Source: Bacteroidales bacterium UBA755
GTDB lineage: Bacteria; Bacteroidota; Bacteroidia; Bacteroidales; UBA932
Direction of reading: 5' to 3'
Length of the DNA stretch: 7,835 nucleotides
NCBI GenBank assembly: GCA_002297815.1
Contig: DBKH01000053.1
Span: 1-7,835, forward strand
The notes under the pieces were generated by a model. That model was given only the letters and a program-made list of their open reading frames with translations, was not told the DNA's origin and did no database searches. The position numbers were made by a program, and so were the translations under genes. Shown piece by piece: positions 1 through 5,232 of the stretch. Every line of letters starts with the position of its first letter. Position 1 is the first letter of the stretch.

Positions 1-1
1 A

Positions 2-835
2 ATTTCTCCGGACAGCAGTGAACGTATTAATGAAATACATATGAGCCAAGAGGAGGAGGACAGCTGCCGCACAATTACGTCACTCAAGGATTCTAAACAT
101 TCAATAACTTTAAATGACATTGTATTTAAGTATGACCAGCACGCCCTCAAGAATACGATTGATAATGTAAGTTTTCATATCCCCGAAGGAAAGGTGACCG
201 CTATCGTTGGTGCGTCTGGAAGTGGCAAGACTACACTAATCAAACTTATGCTCGGTTATTATCCTGTCGGGAATGGCAATATAAAAATTGGAGATTTTGA
301 TATTGCCGAAATAAACCTTAAATGGTGGCGCAGACAATGTGGTGTCGTTATGCAGGACGGTGTAATATTTTCAGAGTCTATTGCAAGGAATATTGCAGTG
401 GATGATGGCGAAATTGACAAAGAGCGCCTTGTTAAATCGGCTGAGATAGCAAATATACATAACTATATTTTAGGGCTACCATTGAAGTACAACACGAAGA
501 TAGGTCGTGATGGCATGGGGTTAAGTCAAGGTCAAAAACAGCGTATCCTTATTGCACGTGCAGTATATAAAGATCCTCAATTCATATTTCTTGATGAAGC
601 CACAAATGCACTTGATGCAAAGAATGAATATGCCATTGTTGAAAACCTAAATGATTTCTATAAAGGCCGCACAGTTGTAGTCGTGGCACATAGGCTCAGT
701 ACGGTAAAAAATGCAGATCAAATAATAGTATTAGATGTCGGAAAAGTGGTGGAAGTTGGGAATCACAGCACATTGATTGCTCAAAAGGGTGTATATTATA
801 ATCTCGTTAAAAACCAACTTGAATTAGGAAATTGA
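2..835 (+). CDS. ABC exporter, C-terminal ATPase part (5' end outside window)
   Basis: This is the nucleotide-binding domain of an ABC exporter that powers export of a substrate, most likely a peptide, across the inner membrane. The reading frame is open from base 2, so the ATG at 41 is internal. The residues before it (ERINEIH) fit the linker between membrane and ATPase domains. Counting from that Met, Walker A is GASGSGKT (57-64), the Q-loop glutamine lies in VVMQDG (102-107), the signature is LSQGQ (161-165), Walker B is FIFLDEAT (181-188) and the H-loop is VVAHRLST (214-221). All catalytic elements are present. The signature has Q in place of the usual second G of LSGGQ, a common tolerated variant. 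The next gene, an HlyD-like adaptor, starts 2 nt after the stop, which supports type 1 or bacteriocin-type secretion. In Bacteroidota such ATPases often carry an N-terminal C39 peptidase domain, which cannot be seen here. Confidence 0.93.
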   Translation: MSPDSSERINEIHMSQEEEDSCRTITSLKDSKHSITLNDIVFKYDQHALKNTIDNVSFHIPEGKVTAIVGASGSGKTTLIKLMLGYYPVGNGNIKIGDFDIAEINLKWWRRQCGVVMQDGVIFSESIARNIAVDDGEIDKERLVKSAEIANIHNYILGLPLKYNTKIGRDGMGLSQGQKQRILIARAVYKDPQFIFLDEATNALDAKNEYAIVENLNDFYKGRTVVVVAHRLSTVKNADQIIVLDVGKVVEVGNHSTLIAQKGVYYNLVKNQLELGN

Positions 836-837
836 TC

Positions 838-1317
838 ATGGCTGATATTGACAACATAGAACTTCGTAGTGAGAAAACACGACAAATTTTGAGTGTAATA
901 CCTTCTTTTCTTGTAAGATACGGTACGCTAATGATATCTGTAATAATATTCTCATTGATTGCAGTTACATATTTTATTCCTTATCCAGATAATTTACAGG
1001 TAAGTGCAATGATCATTAATACGGATGATAAAGTTCAAATACGCGCATTTGTTCCTTACTTATATGTCAATACCATATATGAAGGGATGAATGCTAACAT
1101 TGAGTTTGAAGGATATCCATCCTTTGATTATGGCTATACTACAACTGTTGTTAACTCTATAGATAAAGAAGTTTATAATGTCAATGGTAAAAACTTTTTT
1201 ACTGTTTATATGGACATTCAGCATAACAATGGCATTGTACTGTTTCCAGGTATGAATGGCACTGCTAACATTACGGTATCAAAGAAAAGTCTTTTACAGA
1301 AAATGCTTAAATTATAG
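838..1317 (+). CDS. Minimal HlyD-like membrane-fusion protein
   Basis: This is a probable periplasmic adaptor partner of the preceding ABC exporter. It has 159 residues from the ATG at 838; an in-frame TTG at 832 lies inside the upstream gene and is less likely. The N-terminus (IELRSEKTRQILSVIPSFLVRYG, split around residue 20) has the form of Bacteroidota HlyD-type adaptors: a short cytoplasmic segment, then one TM helix at about 28-48 and a YPD motif at 49-51. Residues 56-159 look like the beta-barrel end of an adaptor (QIRAFVPYLYVNTIYEG, then FEGYPSFDYGY, and a closing FPGMNGTANITVS). The usual central part, lipoyl halves and a long alpha-helical hairpin, is absent: full-length adaptors are about 400 residues. 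Spacing of 2 nt to the ATPase gene indicates one operon. The coding sequence is AT-rich and looks intact, so the shortness seems real rather than due to a frameshift in view. Confidence 0.8.
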   Translation: MADIDNIELRSEKTRQILSVIPSFLVRYGTLMISVIIFSLIAVTYFIPYPDNLQVSAMIINTDDKVQIRAFVPYLYVNTIYEGMNANIEFEGYPSFDYGYTTTVVNSIDKEVYNVNGKNFFTVYMDIQHNNGIVLFPGMNGTANITVSKKSLLQKMLKL

Positions 1318-1440
1318 CTATAGGTTATATCCAAAGTGTGTTATACAAAACAAAAATAGAAACGCCAAGAAAGTCATCTGTCATTTTCGCTACAGCTCCA
1401 ATGCCAGAAGACTTTCCCTATGGGCAGAAAGGAATCAGTC

Positions 1441-1484
1441 GACTTCCTTCCGTCAGTCCGCTGATGTATTCATAGACGGAAGTC
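1441..1484. repeat. Hairpin H1
   Basis: The arm GACGGAAGTC (1475-1484) pairs with GACTT (1441-1445) plus CCGTC (1450-1454), with a CCTT bulge. The 8-bp pairing 1447-1454 with 1475-1482 is an alternative. The loop contains TCCGCT at 1457. Confidence 0.6.
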
Positions 1485-1506
1485 AAGCTTCCGAACCAAA
1501 CGCCCA

Positions 1507-1554
1507 GCAAGACATTCGCCATCTCCGCATTCGCTGCGATGCCGAAAAACTTGC
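1507..1554. repeat. Hairpin H2 with TCC-type apical loop
   Basis: The basal stem GCAAG/CTTGC (1507-1511 with 1550-1554) is followed by an internal loop beginning with an A-A mismatch. Then come TTCG/CGAA (1515-1518 with 1543-1546), a C-C mismatch and CATC/GATG (1520-1523 with 1538-1541). The apical loop is TCCGCATTCGCTGC (1524-1537), close to the loop of H3. Confidence 0.55.
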
Positions 1555-1573
1555 CCCGATGGACAGAGCGGAA

Positions 1574-1621
1574 CCGGAAGATTGACGGTCTCCGCTTACG
1601 CTCCGACCGTCAAACCTCCGG
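1574..1621. repeat. Hairpin H3, perfect 9-bp stem with TCC-N8-TCC loop
   Basis: TTGACGGTC (1582-1590) pairs perfectly with GACCGTCAA (1605-1613). An outer CCGGA/TCCGG (1574-1578 with 1617-1621) extends it. The loop is TCCGCTTACGCTCC. Read on the minus strand this is GGA-GC-GUAA-GC-GGA: a GNRA tetraloop closed by two GC pairs and a symmetric GGA/GGA purine internal loop. Confidence 0.7.
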
Positions 1622-1659
1622 CTTTTCAAACTCGCTTCGCTCGATAATACGGTAGCGGT

Positions 1660-1710
1660 GTCGAGACTTCAGCCTTTCTCCGCTTCTCTCCGAAAGCCAG
1701 AAGACTCGAC
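1660..1710. repeat. Hairpin H5 with symmetric mismatches
   Basis: GTCGAG/CTCGAC (1660-1665 with 1705-1710) is followed by an A-A mismatch, CTTC/GAAG, another A-A mismatch, a G-C pair, a C-C mismatch and CTTTC/GAAAG (1674-1678 with 1692-1696). Register is kept throughout without bulges. The loop is TCCGCTTCTCTCC (1679-1691), 13 nt. Confidence 0.7.
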
Positions 1711-1790
1711 CATCATCTGCCCACCGCCCCACAGGGGCCATAACCGACTCCGCTCCCAAAGTGCAGCGCGACCCTTGTCCCTTGAATCCC

Positions 1791-1890
1791 GCAACATAAC
1801 ATAATCCTATCGAGATTGCGTAACAGATCGGCGGGTCCCTTCCCACCGTCTGTTTTCGCTCCGCACGCAATCTAGATTATGTTAAGTTGC
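1791..1890. repeat. Hairpin H7, 100 nt, longest local stem in the array
   Basis: The stem runs GCAAC/GTTGC, one A-A mismatch, T-A, AACATAATC/GATTATGTT (1798-1806 with 1875-1883), an asymmetric internal loop (1807-1812 against 1874), then AGATTGCGT/ACGCAATCT (1813-1821 with 1865-1873). Inside follow AACAGA/TCTGTT (1822-1827 with 1849-1854) and CGG-C-GGG with CCC-A-CCG. Thirty or more pairs, too many for chance over this distance. Confidence 0.75.
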
Positions 1891-1911
1891 TCCGTCAGTG
1901 CAAGTTCGACC

Positions 1912-2005
1912 GTCCTGACTCCGAATCCGCTCCGTCGGGGCGGCTGGCGACATTGAACTCCCCTCAGGGGCCAACGGCCTCCAGGCCCGTCAGGGAGTTC
2001 AGGAC
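1912..2005. repeat. Nested inverted repeat H9, possible branched structure
   Basis: The right arm GGGAGTTCAGGAC (1993-2005) is complementary to two separated left pieces, GTCCTGA (1912-1918) and GAACTCCC (1955-1962). The piece between can form its own hairpin, GAC/GTC closing the 14-nt loop TCCGAATCCGCTCC (1920-1933), competing for the same bases. Inside the second stem lie the small palindromes CCCC-TCA-GGGG, GGCC-AAC-GGCC and GGCCT-CC-AGGCC. Confidence 0.6.
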
Positions 2006-2091
2006 TTCCGGCGTGATGTGCGTGGATGGTCTCTTTGATTCCAACATTGTCCGAACTCTACCATTATCCCTTGAAAGACGGCCGGAAGTCC
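2002..2091. repeat. Inverted repeat H10, 11-bp perfect stem
   Basis: GGACTTCCGGC (2002-2012) is the exact reverse complement of GCCGGAAGTCC (2081-2091), enclosing 68 nt. Its left arm overlaps the right arm of H9 by four bases (2002-2005), so the two pairings compete at their edge. Confidence 0.6.
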
Positions 2092-2134
2092 AAGAGAGTC
2101 GCCAGCCTTAGCAGCGCAGCTGCGGGCCTTCTAC

Positions 2135-2182
2135 GTGATTTCTTCAAGTCTTCGAGCGGAACTCTCTACTTCAAGAAATCAC
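2135..2182. repeat. Hairpin H12, 14-nt arms with one mismatch
   Basis: GTGATTTCTTCAAG (2135-2148) pairs with CTTCAAGAAATCAC (2169-2182) with a single C-C mismatch. The loop contains AGCGGA (2155-2160), the complement of the TCCGCT found in other loops. Confidence 0.65.
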
Positions 2183-2196
2183 TACGCCGGCAAGGT

Positions 2197-2212
2197 ATCG
2201 GCTTTCGCCGAT
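2197..2212 (-). repeat. Hairpin H13, GAAA tetraloop on minus strand
   Basis: ATCGGC and GCCGAT flank TTTC. On the minus strand this is a perfect 6-bp stem closed by C-G around GAAA, a canonical GNRA tetraloop. Confidence 0.55.
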
Positions 2213-2254
2213 GGTTCTTCTAATAGTTCGCATCCGCTCACTGGATGTCAGCGG

Positions 2255-2301
2255 TATTGCGGAAGACGACGGCTCCTGCGTCGCCGTCCACTTCCGCAAT
2301 A
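2255..2301. repeat. Hairpin H15, 11-bp perfect basal stem
   Basis: TATTGCGGAAG (2255-2265) pairs exactly with CTTCCGCAATA (2291-2301). An inner imperfect stem ACGACGG with TCGCCGT (2266-2272 with 2281-2287) follows after a 3-nt bulge. Confidence 0.68.
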
Positions 2302-2379
2302 TCTGTTTTGGGAGAGGCTCGTTCATCCACGTTTCACAGGCCTTGCGGCTAGAGAAGCGCGGCTCGCCACTCCCTACGG

Positions 2380-2437
2380 GCAGGACAGGCACGGACTCCA
2401 TTACGCTTCCGCTCCATTGCGTCCGCACCAGACCTGC
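2380..2437. repeat. Hairpin H16, 17-nt imperfect arms
   Basis: GCAGG/CCTGC and CGGAC/GTCCG bracket an inner segment with two A-A mismatches, three G-C pairs and two A-C mismatches, all in register. The A-C positions would be G-U wobbles on the minus strand. The 24-nt loop carries TCCATT twice. Read on the minus strand it contains GC-GGAA-GC, again a GNRA-type loop. Confidence 0.6.
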
Positions 2438-2449
2438 CGGAAAAGAGGT

Positions 2450-2462
2450 AAGGCTTCGCCTT
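2450..2462. repeat. Small hairpin around GCTTCGC
   Basis: AAGGC-TTC-GCCTT; on the minus strand AAGGC-GAA-GCCTT. It contains GCGAAGC, a heptamer known to form an unusually stable mini-hairpin even as DNA. The heptamer also occurs near 1633-1639 without long arms. Confidence 0.45.
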
Positions 2463-2485
2463 GATTTCTTTGACGCTCGCTTCAT

Positions 2486-2532
2486 CCTCTCCGGAAGTGT
2501 CGTCCACTCCGTTCCCGACACATCCTCCGAGG
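2486..2532. repeat. Hairpin H18 with TCC-N7-TCC loop
   Basis: CCTC/GAGG (2486-2489 with 2529-2532), a 3x3 internal loop, GGA/TCC, an A-A mismatch and GTGTCG/CGACAC (2497-2502 with 2516-2521). The loop is TCCACTCCGTTCC (2503-2515), 13 nt, in the same form as H5 and H17. Confidence 0.6.
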
Positions 2533-2544
2533 GCGAGCGGAGAC

Positions 2545-2601
2545 GCGAGACTGTGACGGACGGCGTTCCGCTACTCTCCACACCGTCTGCCACAGACTCG
2601 C
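2545..2601. repeat. Hairpin H17, 19-nt arms with TCC-N7-TCC loop
   Basis: GCGAG/CTCGC, an A-A mismatch, CTGTG/CACAG, an A-C and a G-T position around a C-G pair, then GACGG/CCGTC (2559-2563 with 2583-2587). Sixteen of 19 positions are Watson-Crick pairs. The apical 13 nt at 2567-2579 is TCCGCTACTCTCC, almost the same as the loop of H5. Confidence 0.7.
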
Positions 2602-2788
2602 AGAGAGGAATCGCTACGTTGTCACTCCGCTCTCTGTCGTGCTGGGCCTATACGCTCCAGGGGCTTCAGCTCCTCCGTTGCGGCTGCTGGATTTCCGCAG
2701 AGTCTGCCGAGCCTGTAATCAGTCTCGTCATCCTTTCCTGCTACAATCCCTCCGCCTCCACTCCGTCACTCAAGCCCCTTCCGCCGGC

Positions 2789-2852
2789 CCGGCTCACACG
2801 TCCGAAGTGCGTTGCCACTTCACCTTGATTCGACCATTAGTGCCAGAGCCGG
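2789..2852. repeat. Nested hairpin H19
   Basis: CCGGCTC (2789-2795) pairs with GAGCCGG (2846-2852). Inside, GAAGTG (2804-2809) pairs with CACTTC (2816-2821) around a 6-nt loop. Confidence 0.5.
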
Positions 2853-2930
2853 AAAGACCACCATCTTTCGCCCCGACCGTCATACCGTCCGGCTCCTGCC
2901 GCGCCTGTCGGCTTGCCTGCTCACTCTCCA

Positions 2931-2974
2931 GAAGACAGAAAGAACGATGCTGACGCATCGCCCTTTCCGACTTC
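2931..2974. repeat. Hairpin H20 with in-register mismatches
   Basis: GAAG/CTTC, an A-A mismatch, C-G, an A-C mismatch, GAAAG/CTTTC, AA opposite CC, then CGATGC/GCATCG around TGAC. The three A-C positions would be U-G wobbles if the minus strand is the RNA. Confidence 0.6.
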
Positions 2975-3096
2975 CTTCGAGTCGAGCGGAGGGATGGACT
3001 CACGCTCCAAGCTTAGTGCATAGTGGAACCTTCTCACACGCCGGGAGCGATGAGAAAGAATATATTCACATAAAGATTGGTTCCTCGTTCTCGGCC

Positions 3097-3149
3097 TATA
3101 GGCAAAGTAAGGTATCGCAAGGCTATAGGTTGCACTTCTTTAGCCTATA
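3097..3149. repeat. AT-richer hairpin at the right flank of the array
   Basis: TATAGGC (3097-3103) pairs with GCCTATA (3143-3149). It continues AAAG/CTTT after a one-base bulge, with an inner GCAA/TTGC (3117-3120 with 3130-3133). It lies between the GC-rich array and the first phage-like gene. The rest of 3057-3297 shows only weaker pairings and no convincing promoter. Confidence 0.5.
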
Positions 3150-3297
3150 TATTCAGACTATTTATATTGCAGCCCTATGGCAGTATGCTATGAGTTACCT
3201 ATGTGTTTAAGACTTGTGGCGGTCACAGTTGCTAGTCAACTTACGTTACAGAGGAGCAAAATGATTCGTTACTGCTTTTGCAAACTATAGAAAGGAT

Positions 3298-4002
3298 ATG
3301 CCACGATTTTACCCCAATACAAACTTTACGGATTGCTGGTCATCGGCCGGAAATATCACCTATTATCACCGGAACGGTGTCTGTTTTTTCCGTAGCAAGG
3401 CTTATTCGGAGTTCAAAGGAACTGTCGGGCAATTGGAACAGAAGCAAGTCCATCATCGGGCGATTCTTGCGTGGCAGACATTAACCCATCGGCAACAACT
3501 GAAATGGCGAAGGCTTGCCGTTGGTGTTGCTTCTCATCGTCCTCCGTTTGGTGACGGAAACCATATCAGCGGCTACTATCTGTTTGTGTCGGCCTATCAC
3601 GGATTCACGCAGTTGGGCAATGAGCACGTGCCCATACCGAGACCATTCGAGCTTTTCCCGATATTCAGCCTTGATTTCGTGGGGTGCTCGATGGCTTCGC
3701 TCTTCGATATGGAACTACGTTTTAGACTCACAATGTTTGGTGCAGATGAGCCGTCAAGGTATCGAGTGCTTGGAAAGATCCAGATTGAGTCTCCTGGTGT
3801 CGGGCGCAATCCAGGAATGATGAGGAATTACCTGTCAGAATCCATTCCAACCGGAATGGTGTCTGGAATCGTGTTCAACGTCCCACGCAAAAGGTTCGAC
3901 ATTGATATGTTCCAGTTACACGTCAGATATCTACTGTTGGACACTAAAACCGGGTATCGGTCGCAGTATCACTCGCTGTCGGCATTGGCTGTAATTGTGT
4001 AA
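3298..4002 (+). CDS. DUF6266-like protein, paralogue 1 (divergent)
   Basis: This 234-residue protein has no assigned function. I place it with the genes at 4137 and 6044 on shared layout. Residues 10-33 (FTDCWSSAGNITYYHRNG and the following CFFR) align with the opening F-x-GSAG-x-VT module of the other two. Residues 56-74 (ILAWQTLTHRQQLKWRRLA) match their F-x-L-x-Q-x-W-x-LA stretch. Residues 211-222 (YLLLDTKTGYRS) match their C-terminal K/E-TG motif. There is no signal peptide or TM segment. The ATG is preceded by GAAAGGA at a spacing of about 4 nt. It is the most diverged of the three, lacking the MKxxPSIAF start. Proteins of this type occur in Bacteroidales phage-like cassettes; a virion or surface role is only a guess. 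The gene follows the hairpin array directly. Confidence 0.7.
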   Translation: MPRFYPNTNFTDCWSSAGNITYYHRNGVCFFRSKAYSEFKGTVGQLEQKQVHHRAILAWQTLTHRQQLKWRRLAVGVASHRPPFGDGNHISGYYLFVSAYHGFTQLGNEHVPIPRPFELFPIFSLDFVGCSMASLFDMELRFRLTMFGADEPSRYRVLGKIQIESPGVGRNPGMMRNYLSESIPTGMVSGIVFNVPRKRFDIDMFQLHVRYLLLDTKTGYRSQYHSLSALAVIV

Positions 4003-4136
4003 GACAAATCTGCCTAACGGACGTTGATTGTGCCTGAATTACAGCAATGTGAAGTATTGTAAAGTAAGCGAAACTATATCTGTTCCAATGGTTTATATTA
4101 TGTCTATCTTGGCTTCGGTTTTAAGGAGATAAGATA
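4003..4136 (+). promoter_or_regulatory. 134-bp spacer with strong Shine-Dalgarno for the next gene
   Basis: The spacer is AT-rich and ends in TTTTAAGGAGATAAGATA before the ATG at 4137. AAGGAG is an unusually good Shine-Dalgarno for a Bacteroidales gene and fixes that start. A short stem TTACA/TGTAA lies upstream without a T-tract. TATCTTGG is only a partial match to the TAnnTTTG box, so I do not call a promoter. Confidence 0.5.
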
Positions 4137-5228
4137 ATGAAAGTTCTTCCGTCAATAGCGTTCAACGAGTTCAAGGGTTCCGCAGGGGATGTGACCGCGA
4201 GGGTATCGAAAGGCCGTCAGGTTCTTTCGTCACGCTGTCAGCATTCTCACGTCAAGACGGAATCACAGGCAGTAAGCAGAAACAGACTTACATCCATATC
4301 GAGGTCGTTTCGCAAGTTGAGCGACAGCCAGATGAAGGAATGGGTGGTTCTCGCCGAGAGGATGAAAGGCATCTCGACCTTCGGCAAGGCGGCGGAGCTG
4401 ACGGCGCACAATGCGTTCGTGCGCATCAATACCAACCGAGCCCTCGCAGGGATGCCAATGCTGGAGTCGGCTCCTATCTATACCTCGGATGTCCCGGAGG
4501 TGGACTACGATGATTTTTGGGTGACTCCGGACAGGATCATATTCGTGGGACTGAACCAGCCGTCGGAGCATCACAGACTTGTGGTGAAGATGTCGCAGAC
4601 CACGAGCACAGGTGTGTCTTCTGGGTGGAACAATATCGTCATCATCACACCTGCGTTCTCTCCTGATTGGGGAGACGCGGACATCACCGAGGCTTATCTT
4701 GGCCGAATAGGGTTTGCTCCAGTCCCCGGGCAGAAGTATTTTCTTTCGTTCTGGTGGATGGACACGGAGACGGGGTTCACGGGAGAGTCGATGGCAGTCT
4801 CCACGATTTGCGGCGAGCTTTCCAACGTGAACAAGGAGCTATACAAGGTTCGCCCACGGATGAACTTCTCCGATGCGGTCTCGGACGCCAACTCCCCGTT
4901 CAAGGATATAAGGCTTGAGCTTTCCGGGAGTCCGGTTATGGTGACCTCTTCCGGAGAATACGGCTTCCTCGGCAACGGTTCGTATATGTACATTGATTTC
5001 AATGATGCTGACTTTCCCCGCTCCGAGGTGGACTGTTTCCTTATGGGAAGAGGACTGGGAAAATGCAAGTATGAGATCTCGTGCGTCGAGCACTCCGTCA
5101 AGCCTCTAGTTGGCGTGGACGGATACAGGAGGCGCATCGCTATATCAAGGCGAGGCGAACAGTATCTGAGGGAATTCGAGGTGTTCGGCACGGCGGCGGA
5201 TGTGGCGGTGAATGTAATCAGAGGATGA
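4137..5228 (+). CDS. DUF6266-like protein with C-terminal extension, paralogue 2
   Basis: This 363-residue protein has no assigned function. It opens with MKVLPSIAFNEFKGSAGDVT, nearly the same as the start of the protein at 6044. A Q-rich, R-rich stretch follows, then FRKLSDSQMKEWVVLA (58-73) and NAFVRINTNRALAGMPML (92-109), the asparagine-led motif typical of DUF6266-like proteins. The motif YFLSFWWMDTETGFTG (201-216) is where the paralogues end. Here about 145 further residues follow, with many aromatic and beta-like stretches (YMYIDFNDADFPRS, 283-296). A strong AAGGAG supports the start. The next gene begins 4 nt after the stop, so the two are probably co-transcribed and translationally coupled. 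Soluble; no TM or signal peptide. Role inferred only from context: phage-derived surface or virion-like protein. Confidence 0.78.
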   Translation: MKVLPSIAFNEFKGSAGDVTARVSKGRQVLSSRCQHSHVKTESQAVSRNRLTSISRSFRKLSDSQMKEWVVLAERMKGISTFGKAAELTAHNAFVRINTNRALAGMPMLESAPIYTSDVPEVDYDDFWVTPDRIIFVGLNQPSEHHRLVVKMSQTTSTGVSSGWNNIVIITPAFSPDWGDADITEAYLGRIGFAPVPGQKYFLSFWWMDTETGFTGESMAVSTICGELSNVNKELYKVRPRMNFSDAVSDANSPFKDIRLELSGSPVMVTSSGEYGFLGNGSYMYIDFNDADFPRSEVDCFLMGRGLGKCKYEISCVEHSVKPLVGVDGYRRRIAISRRGEQYLREFEVFGTAADVAVNVIRG

Positions 5229-5232
5229 CGAC

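Larger units (their letters stand above)
1405..3240. ncRNA. Candidate giant structured RNA (or folded ssDNA) region: array of imperfect hairpins
   Basis: This stretch has no convincing protein gene but is full of local inverted repeats. Nearly every 50-100 bp can fold into a hairpin with symmetric internal mismatches; the clearest are listed separately. GC content is visibly higher than in the export operon to the left. Plus-strand loops are pyrimidine-rich, so minus-strand loops are GGA-rich. Open frames on both strands overlap one another, lack ribosome-binding sites and family motifs, and follow the hairpins. Minus-strand loops include GAAA, GUAA and GGAA tetraloops closed by GC, which favours a minus-strand transcript, but I could not find a promoter or terminator for it. 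Boundaries are approximate. The most regular part is 1441-2974; weaker hairpins continue to about 3240. It resembles none of tmRNA, RNase P, SRP, group I/II intron, or rRNA that I can recognise. GOLLD or ROOL-like large RNAs are the nearest concept, by context only. Confidence 0.5.

Noticed and set aside
1351..1358. Minus-strand TATTTTTG, matching TAnnTTTG
   Set aside because: There is no -33 TTTG at the proper distance, and it would only drive transcription antisense into the adaptor gene; likely chance in AT-rich sequence.
1405..3056. CRISPR array or tandem repeat array
   Set aside because: Only the loops are alike; stems differ and spacing is irregular, so there are no constant repeats with spacers of fixed size.
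1610..3210. Open frames of 65-205 codons on both strands within the hairpin block, such as 2211-2828 plus and 2171-2593 minus
   Set aside because: They overlap each other on both strands, have no ribosome-binding site, no family motif and Ser/Arg/Pro-rich low-complexity composition. Their length is explained by the rarity of stop codons in GC-rich paired sequence.
1405..3240. Group II intron, retron or diversity-generating retroelement
   Set aside because: No reverse transcriptase gene is present, no domain V-like hairpin was found, and I saw no template/variable repeat pair.
1405..3240. Integron-style attC sites, because of imperfect hairpins with symmetric mismatches
   Set aside because: No integrase, no gene cassettes between hairpins, and no conserved R/L box core sequences.
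3057..3297. tRNA gene or phage attachment site
   Set aside because: No cloverleaf with a T-arm motif and no CCA end or direct repeat pair were found.
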